This document shows, piece by piece, positions 6,982 through 11,341 of a stretch of 11,341 nucleotides of DNA; positions within the stretch are counted from its first letter, which is position 1; each line of letters begins with the position of its first letter. The position numbers were made by a program, and so were the translations under genes. The notes below the pieces were generated by a model. That model searched no databases, was not told where the DNA came from, and worked only from the letters and a program-made list of their open reading frames with translations. The stretch is from an uncultured Bacteroidales bacterium (GTDB taxonomy: Bacteria; Bacteroidota; Bacteroidia; Bacteroidales; UBA932). The stretch is taken from the NCBI GenBank assembly GCA_900317065.1, contig ONFK01000028.1, forward strand, positions 1 to 11,341, given 5' to 3'.

Positions 6982-8661
6982 ATGGAAGACAAGTATATAA
7001 GACGGCAGGTTCTCCCCATCGACGATGCGGCGAGAAAGAGGGTCAAGGACCTGGTGAATGCCTATTCAGCGCAAGGCGAAGGCCACCCGTACGCCAATTA
7101 CGGCGATCAGATAACACTTCAGAAATACGAGCTGTGCCCTATCTATACGGTGAATCTTCGTACTCAGTATGACAGTCGTAACGTCAGCAACAAACAGTTC
7201 CCGTACAAGGGCGGCAGCATTTATAACCGGCGGTTCTTCAGGACTTCTGACGTAAAAGTGTGGGACTATGATCTCCTCTCCACAAATGAGTTCAAACAGG
7301 AGAGCGAATCTTACGAAGTGCCTGGCTCGCATCACGTAGAGACCTGCGGCAGATGCGGTGGATCCGGAAAGGTTCCCTGCCCTACCTGTGGCGGAAGCGG
7401 AACCAGGCAGTGCAGTGTATGCCACGGAAACGGACAGATCCAGAGAACCCGTCAGGAGTACCGGCATACAGCCGACAAAGTTTACTCGGACGGGCACAGG
7501 GAACCTGTTTACAGTTATGTGAACGTAACTTATTATGAGACCTGCGGTAATTGCGGAGGTGACGGAAGAGTCAACTGCTCCACCTGCGGCGGATCCACAA
7601 AAGTTACGTGCCCGGTTTGCGAAGGATATGGCAAGAACGTGCATTGTTACGCCATCGACCAGAAGTTGTATAATGTCTATGTCGATGACTATTTCATCGA
7701 TGACAAGGTTGCAGCGGTGCGTGAGATTGCCGAGCAGAAGGAAAAATGCCGCGGCCGGAACCTTTTCCATATACGTCAGAATTCCATGAGCAAGGGTATT
7801 TTCAGCGAAGATGCCCAAATCTCGGGAACTCTGAATGCCTTTATAGACAAGCACGCGCTCCCCGTGGGTGGAGGCTGCCACATCCTCTTCCAGGAAACGG
7901 ACGTGGACAGGATCGATGTCTGGTGGGTGCAATACACCTATCAGGGAAAGACCTACAACGGATGCATCACCTCGGGCATGGGGAAGGAACGCTTCTTCCC
8001 GGAGACATCTCCCATTACCGAGCTGGCGGAAAAGTGGATGAAGGAGGCCAACAAGAAGATAGGCGGTGTGGGCACGGTGAAAGCCAGGAAACTGTTGGAG
8101 AAGGTCGACAACTTGAAAGTCTATGGCATACAAGGGAACGTTTACGGCCTCAAGTCCAAGGTGGGGCGGCACCTGAATGTCATGTACAATCTGGGTAACG
8201 ACCTGATGTTCTGGCTGATAGCGCTGCTGGGAACCCCGTTCATCTACAATTTCTACGACGCCCTCAACCCGGTGATGCGCTATGCACATTTCATAAATGA
8301 TCCCGCCTGGAGGCCATACGGCTGGGTGCCCGTGGTGCAGTGCATCATCATCCTCGGACTGCTATTGTTCGCGAAATTCATGGTGAATGAAGGTGACCAT
8401 AGCAGGGAACGGCATGCGACCGTCTTCGGTTTTGTGGTGAAAGGTATGGGGATGTATCTGCTGATTGCAGTTGGCATCATTGCCGTGCTGCTGGGGCTGA
8501 ACTACCTCGGTCTGCCAGCCATCACGGCCGGAATATTCTGGCTCGCATGGCAAGTGGTGAAGATTATCCTGATTATAATATTCTATGCCATAATGCTGGC
8601 GTATGTGCTTATAAAGTGGCTCTGGCAATTATTCCTCAAGCTCTGGCACTGGATATTCTGA
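6982..8661 (+). CDS. Membrane protein with six DnaJ-type zinc-finger motifs, no J domain
   Basis: A 559-residue protein. After an unrecognised N-terminus (1-119) come two clusters of Cys motifs of the DnaJ central zinc-finger type: C122xxC125-G-G-S-G, C133xxC136-G-G-S-G and C144xxC147-H-G-N-G, then C188xxC191-G-G-D-G, C199xxC202-G-G-S-T and C210xxC213-E-G-Y-G. DnaJ has four such motifs forming two zinc sites; six would give three. No J domain or HPD motif is visible. Residues about 220-405 form a mixed domain of unknown role. Hydrophobic segments lie at about 407-425, 447-466, 487-509 and 514-552, the last long enough for two helices, and the C-terminus is Trp-rich. This suggests a membrane-bound protein that binds unfolded or partner proteins through its zinc domain (inference). 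It is last in the operon, 8 bases after the lipoprotein gene, and its 3' end overlaps the convergent gene by 26 bp. Confidence 0.9.
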   Translation: MEDKYIRRQVLPIDDAARKRVKDLVNAYSAQGEGHPYANYGDQITLQKYELCPIYTVNLRTQYDSRNVSNKQFPYKGGSIYNRRFFRTSDVKVWDYDLLSTNEFKQESESYEVPGSHHVETCGRCGGSGKVPCPTCGGSGTRQCSVCHGNGQIQRTRQEYRHTADKVYSDGHREPVYSYVNVTYYETCGNCGGDGRVNCSTCGGSTKVTCPVCEGYGKNVHCYAIDQKLYNVYVDDYFIDDKVAAVREIAEQKEKCRGRNLFHIRQNSMSKGIFSEDAQISGTLNAFIDKHALPVGGGCHILFQETDVDRIDVWWVQYTYQGKTYNGCITSGMGKERFFPETSPITELAEKWMKEANKKIGGVGTVKARKLLEKVDNLKVYGIQGNVYGLKSKVGRHLNVMYNLGNDLMFWLIALLGTPFIYNFYDALNPVMRYAHFINDPAWRPYGWVPVVQCIIILGLLLFAKFMVNEGDHSRERHATVFGFVVKGMGMYLLIAVGIIAVLLGLNYLGLPAITAGIFWLAWQVVKIILIIIFYAIMLAYVLIKWLWQLFLKLWHWIF

Positions 8662-10456
8662 GAGAGGTGCGCACTACTATCCAGTCGTAGTGCTTCGCCA
8701 CTTCCGAAAGATTTTCGTAGGGGACCAGGTCCGTATGGATCATCCGGTCCTCTTCTTTTTTGGCGCCGAGCCTGTAGCCTGCGGCAAGATGCGATGCCTC
8801 CCAGCGGAGATGCTCTCCTATCGCCAGATATTCCAGGGTCCTGCCCACATAAGGGTCGCTGCCAGTATAATGTGCATCCACGTATTGCACGGGGATATCC
8901 TCAAACGCCCCGGCATATTCAGGCGAGAACAGTTCGCAAAGCTGCATCTTCACCTTGCGGTGGAAGTAGTCGGAATAGTCCTGCCCGCGCTTGCGCTTAA
9001 GCTCCAGAGCGTTCCACAGGGGCGTGTGGCCGGATTTGAGGATGGCGTCTTCCCTTTCCTCCCACGAAACGCCGCCGCCGGCAGATTCGGTGTATCCGTC
9101 ATAAAAGGCCTTTGCATAGCGGGCGGTTTCTCCCCCGGTGATGCTGTCGTAGGTCCAGATGGTATCCAGCTGGCCGAAAGGCACCATCTCCACGCCATAA
9201 TTTTCCTTGGCGAACTGGAATGACCCGGCATACACGGCAGGGCGGTCCATCCTTATGGCTATGACGAAACGGTCGGAGCCCTTGCCGGCCATGAAGCGGC
9301 GTTCCGCAATTTCCAGGGCCTTGCGGATGGAGGTCTCATCGTCTTCGAAACAGACACCAACCCAGTTGAGCGAGGCAAGAGCGGTCTCATCCACATCCTC
9401 CGCCACATCTATGTTCAGGGGAGCCGCCTTGTAATCTCTGTCCACGAATGCACCCCACTCCGTCAGAAAGGCCCTGACGCCGGAGGTGAAAGCCTCCGAG
9501 CCAAGCACGGCGGCGGAGAAGCCGGAGGTAACATAGCCTGCACGGCGGCCTCCCTCATCCTTTCCCACCTCCACGAAATGCACCGGATAGAGAGCCTCTT
9601 CTCTCTTCAGGGACTGTGCGGTAAGCGCGGAAATATCTATCAGATGGAGCCTGGGATGGGAAATGGGCAGCTGTCGCGTGAGCTCATCCTCCCTGGCGGA
9701 GAACCAGATGCCGGCCTGAGAGCGGCGCTCCATCCGGAGGGCGGTGGCGACGGAATCATCTTCCGATAGAAGATAGACGTTGGTATTCCCGCTGCAAAGC
9801 CAGCGGTCCAGCCGGCGTACATTGGGAGAAAGCTTGAGCACAGATGCGTGAGGGGCCCTTTTTCGAAGGGCCTGCATAAATGGGGAATCTACCCTTATGC
9901 CGCGGAGCACTCCCCAGAAGTTTATCTTCCCTTTCGGCCCCGGAGCAGGGACGGAATCGTCCAGCACAACCACCCGGCCCTTGCCTTCAAGGCTGGCCGC
10001 AAGCGCTACGCTGCGGGGATTCAAGCCCACGATCAGATGCACGGGGTTTCCGCCTTTGCCGAGCGTATGGAAGAACAGCCAAACCCTACTTTCCAACTTG
10101 CGTGCGAAGATGTGTACGGCGGCAAGCGAGGTGGTCCAGACCGCACAAAGGAGCAGGCTGTAGAGTATGACAAGATTCAGCAGCTTGCCCTCGCCGAAGA
10201 AAAACCCGGACACGGGGCCCATGGTATTGGCCCGGAAGACGAACAGGTCCAGCGCGGCAAGCATGCTCATCACCAGCCTGGGCATCCAGGCTCCCGTGTA
10301 TGCGTATGCCTTCCAGAAGATGACGAATCCGCCTGCGAAAACCGCTGCGGCGCAGGTCCACAGATGCCCGGGGCGTTTCCGCACAAGCATCAGTGTGACA
10401 ATGCAATAGATGATTACCGCGACAGCGGCGATGGCTTGTAACGCTATGTTGCTCAT
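8636..10456 (-). CDS. Membrane protein with TrkA-N/Rossmann-like domains and C-terminal RyR domain
   Basis: I chose the ATG at 10456 (606 residues); the frame extends to a TTG at 10477, but that start would lie inside the likely promoter. Hydrophobic segments fall at 4-25, 33-50, 61-75 and 92-117. A Rossmann-like unit follows: the strand H140-L-I-V-G144 with a degenerate glycine loop (G-L-N-P-R-S), acidic D166 ending strand 2, and a TrkA-like stretch at 225-260. A second, weaker unit spans about 291-403 (V-G-V-C-F-E-D-D at 366-373). The C-terminal 60 residues match an RyR domain (PF02026 type): E548-H-x-R-W552, A-G-Y-R-L-G (559-564), H574 and L-V-P-Y580. No K+ channel filter is seen. Such proteins may sense a nucleotide ligand and signal to partners; the function here is unknown. 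It converges on the operon and diverges from the DUF4062 gene. Confidence 0.9.
   Translation of the reverse strand: MSNIALQAIAAVAVIIYCIVTLMLVRKRPGHLWTCAAAVFAGGFVIFWKAYAYTGAWMPRLVMSMLAALDLFVFRANTMGPVSGFFFGEGKLLNLVILYSLLLCAVWTTSLAAVHIFARKLESRVWLFFHTLGKGGNPVHLIVGLNPRSVALAASLEGKGRVVVLDDSVPAPGPKGKINFWGVLRGIRVDSPFMQALRKRAPHASVLKLSPNVRRLDRWLCSGNTNVYLLSEDDSVATALRMERRSQAGIWFSAREDELTRQLPISHPRLHLIDISALTAQSLKREEALYPVHFVEVGKDEGGRRAGYVTSGFSAAVLGSEAFTSGVRAFLTEWGAFVDRDYKAAPLNIDVAEDVDETALASLNWVGVCFEDDETSIRKALEIAERRFMAGKGSDRFVIAIRMDRPAVYAGSFQFAKENYGVEMVPFGQLDTIWTYDSITGGETARYAKAFYDGYTESAGGGVSWEEREDAILKSGHTPLWNALELKRKRGQDYSDYFHRKVKMQLCELFSPEYAGAFEDIPVQYVDAHYTGSDPYVGRTLEYLAIGEHLRWEASHLAAGYRLGAKKEEDRMIHTDLVPYENLSEVAKHYDWIVVRTSLRISSARA
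8671..8693. repeat. Stem-loop between convergent gene ends
   Basis: A perfect 7-bp inverted repeat, GCACTAC/GTAGTGC, with a 9-base loop starts 10 bases after the stop of the plus-strand operon, inside the last codons of the minus-strand gene. No T-run follows on either strand, so it is not a classical intrinsic terminator. It could slow or end transcription from the operon, or be chance. Confidence 0.4.
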
Positions 10457-10534
10457 ATTCTTTCCGTTTCTTCCCAAAGGTAAGCTTTTTCAGCGGAATT
10501 ATTCTTATCTTGTGGAAAATTAATACTTCACACT
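10457..10534. other. 78-bp divergent intergenic region
   Basis: This is the only real intergenic space in the window. It separates the minus-strand RyR gene from the plus-strand DUF4062 gene and must hold both promoters. The minus-strand -7 box is at 10475-10482. On the plus strand the bases ahead of the ATG at 10535 are A/T-rich with no Shine-Dalgarno; only poor -7 matches (for example TATCTTGT) are seen, so I do not call that promoter. No operator-like inverted repeat is obvious. Confidence 0.6.
10475..10482 (-). promoter_or_regulatory. Bacteroidota-type -7 promoter box for the RyR gene
   Basis: Read on the minus strand, these bases are TACCTTTG, an exact match to the TAnnTTTG -7 element of Bacteroidota sigma-ABfr promoters. 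The expected start of transcription would leave a leader of about 10-15 bases before the ATG at 10456. No TTG of the -33 element is found at the usual distance, so this rests on the -7 box alone. The match overlaps the alternative TTG start at 10477, which argues against that start being used. Confidence 0.45.
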
Positions 10535-11341
10535 ATGAGCTCCCCCGTTTCCTGGCGCAGATACAATATTTTCATTTCGTCCACCTTCAAAGACATGGAC
10601 TTCGAAAGGGACGTTATCAAGTTCCGGGTGATTCCAGCCCTCAACCGGCGCTTCCGCGACCGTCGGGTTGAGCTGCAGGCCATCGACCTGCGGCTTGGAG
10701 TGAACACATCGGATATGAGCGAAGAAGAAAGCGAACGCAAGGTACTGAGCGTATGCACGTCCTGCATCGACAGCGCCAGGCCCTTCTTCATCGGCCTGCT
10801 CGGCAAGCGTTACGGCTGGATCCCTCCGGTGGAACGGTGGAAAGAATTCATAGGGCGTCTCGCCCCGGAGGAGCAGGAGATCCTGGCGAATACCGCCGGA
10901 TGCTCCGTCACGGAGATGGAGATCGTGTACGGAGCCCTTTCGCAGGGCAGTTTCGACTCTTCGCACGTGCTGTTTTATCTTCGCGACGACGCTTCCTACA
11001 ACGGCCTTCCCGAGAACCTGCTGCCTACATTCTGCGACAGCGACCCGGACAATCTGAAGCGTCTGGATGCGCTTAAGGCCAAGGTAATGGCTCTCTTCGG
11101 CGAGCGCGGAGGCCAGGATGACCGCTGCACCCCCTACCATCTGGAGTGGGCTGACGGGCATTTCTCTTCGGAAGAATTCGAACGCATTGTAACAGAACAG
11201 CTTGCACATCAGATCGAGACCGAGACCGCAAGGGAAGAGGAAGTAGGGGCCGACACCTGGTGGGCGCAGGAAAAGGAGCTGGAGGAATCCACTCTGCTGA
11301 GGCTTCTGCCCGGTTCCATCGAGCTGGATCTTGGCGTGGAT
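10535..11341 (+). CDS. DUF4062 N-terminal domain of a TEP1/NPHP3-like protein (3' partial)
   Basis: The first 269 residues are visible and the frame runs off the window. The beginning matches DUF4062 (PF13271 type), a TIR-like fold: Y10-N-I-F-I-S-S-T-F-K-D-M21 followed by E24-R-D26, then E-L-Q-A-I-D51-L-R-L-G55, a helix ending C-I-D79-S-A-R-P-F-F-I-G-L-L-G90 and K-R-Y-G-W-I-P97. Next come a C-S-V-T-E-M-E-I block and V-L-F-Y-L-R-D. The same order is found at the N-terminus of eukaryotic TEP1, NPHP3 and NWD1, where a NACHT-type NTPase and repeats follow, so a STAND NTPase is expected just past the window edge. The catalytic status of the domain is unknown. The ATG at 10535 is the natural start; it sits a few residues before the first strand. 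The gene is transcribed divergently from the RyR gene and may form a sensing pair with it (inference). Confidence 0.88.
   Translation, partial: MSSPVSWRRYNIFISSTFKDMDFERDVIKFRVIPALNRRFRDRRVELQAIDLRLGVNTSDMSEEESERKVLSVCTSCIDSARPFFIGLLGKRYGWIPPVERWKEFIGRLAPEEQEILANTAGCSVTEMEIVYGALSQGSFDSSHVLFYLRDDASYNGLPENLLPTFCDSDPDNLKRLDALKAKVMALFGERGGQDDRCTPYHLEWADGHFSSEEFERIVTEQLAHQIETETAREEEVGADTWWAQEKELEESTLLRLLPGSIELDLGVD

Noticed and set aside
7066..8289. A 407-codon minus-strand open frame opposite the DnaJ-type zinc-finger gene
   Set aside because: The plus strand encodes six regular CxxC motifs and membrane helices; the minus-strand product has no recognisable domain.
10457..10477. TTG start at 10477 for the RyR gene, adding 7 residues
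   Set aside because: The TTG overlaps the TACCTTTG promoter box, and the ATG at 10456 directly precedes the first membrane helix.
10520..11209. A 229-codon minus-strand open frame opposite the DUF4062 gene
   Set aside because: The plus frame matches DUF4062 motif by motif; the antisense product has no recognisable features.

Overview
The window reads as a gene-dense accessory or signalling region from a Gram-negative bacterium, most likely of the phylum Bacteroidota (inference). The clues are: start codons that mostly lack a Shine-Dalgarno and follow A/T-rich bases; an exact TAnnTTTG-type -7 box ahead of the minus-strand gene; a lipoprotein signal ending in S-S-C-S; and a prokaryotic RyR-domain protein of a kind known from Bacteroides. 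No RNA gene, CRISPR array, transposase or integrase is visible. There is no gene-free stretch longer than 78 bases.

Region 1 (1-8661, plus strand) looks like one six-gene operon with gaps of 4, -4, -4, 11 and 8 bases. In order it encodes: (i) a membrane protein, cut by the window edge, with five membrane segments and a C-terminal peptidoglycan-binding domain; (ii) a 1096-residue ATPase with an N-terminal zinc ribbon and four AAA+ modules in series, three of them intact and CbbX/SpoVK-like and the first degenerate; (iii) a double-zinc-ribbon FHA (phosphothreonine-reading) protein; (iv) a PP2C-type Ser/Thr phosphatase with all its motifs; (v) a small putative lipoprotein that also ends in a membrane helix; (vi) a membrane protein with six DnaJ-type CxxC zinc-finger motifs but no J domain. 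The reading that fits best is an envelope-attached, phosphorylation-controlled AAA+ machine. A wall-contacting membrane protein and a dual-anchored lipoprotein would sit at the membrane, zinc-ribbon/FHA parts would assemble the complex, and PP2C would reset phosphorylation. No kinase is in the window, so one is expected upstream or elsewhere.

Region 2 (8636-10456, minus strand) is a convergent gene whose 3' end overlaps the operon by 26 bp. It encodes a membrane protein with tandem TrkA-N/Rossmann-like domains and a C-terminal RyR domain. Region 3 (10535 to the window end, plus strand) starts divergently after 78 bp. It encodes the N-terminus of a large protein with a DUF4062 domain closely resembling the start of eukaryotic TEP1/NPHP3/NWD-type NTPases. 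Such proteins, like RyR/Rossmann proteins, are often found in prokaryotic sensing or conflict loci, so the locus could be a defence or stress-response island. That functional label is inference.

The most unusual DNA-level signal is a roughly 125-base nested palindromic element (5275-5399) lying in frame inside the FHA gene. A 23-bp outer stem with a single G.U pair encloses three perfect hairpins. It exactly fills the Pro/Gly-rich linker between the zinc ribbons and the FHA domain, and looks like a palindromic repeat that inserted into, and was tolerated by, a coding gene.
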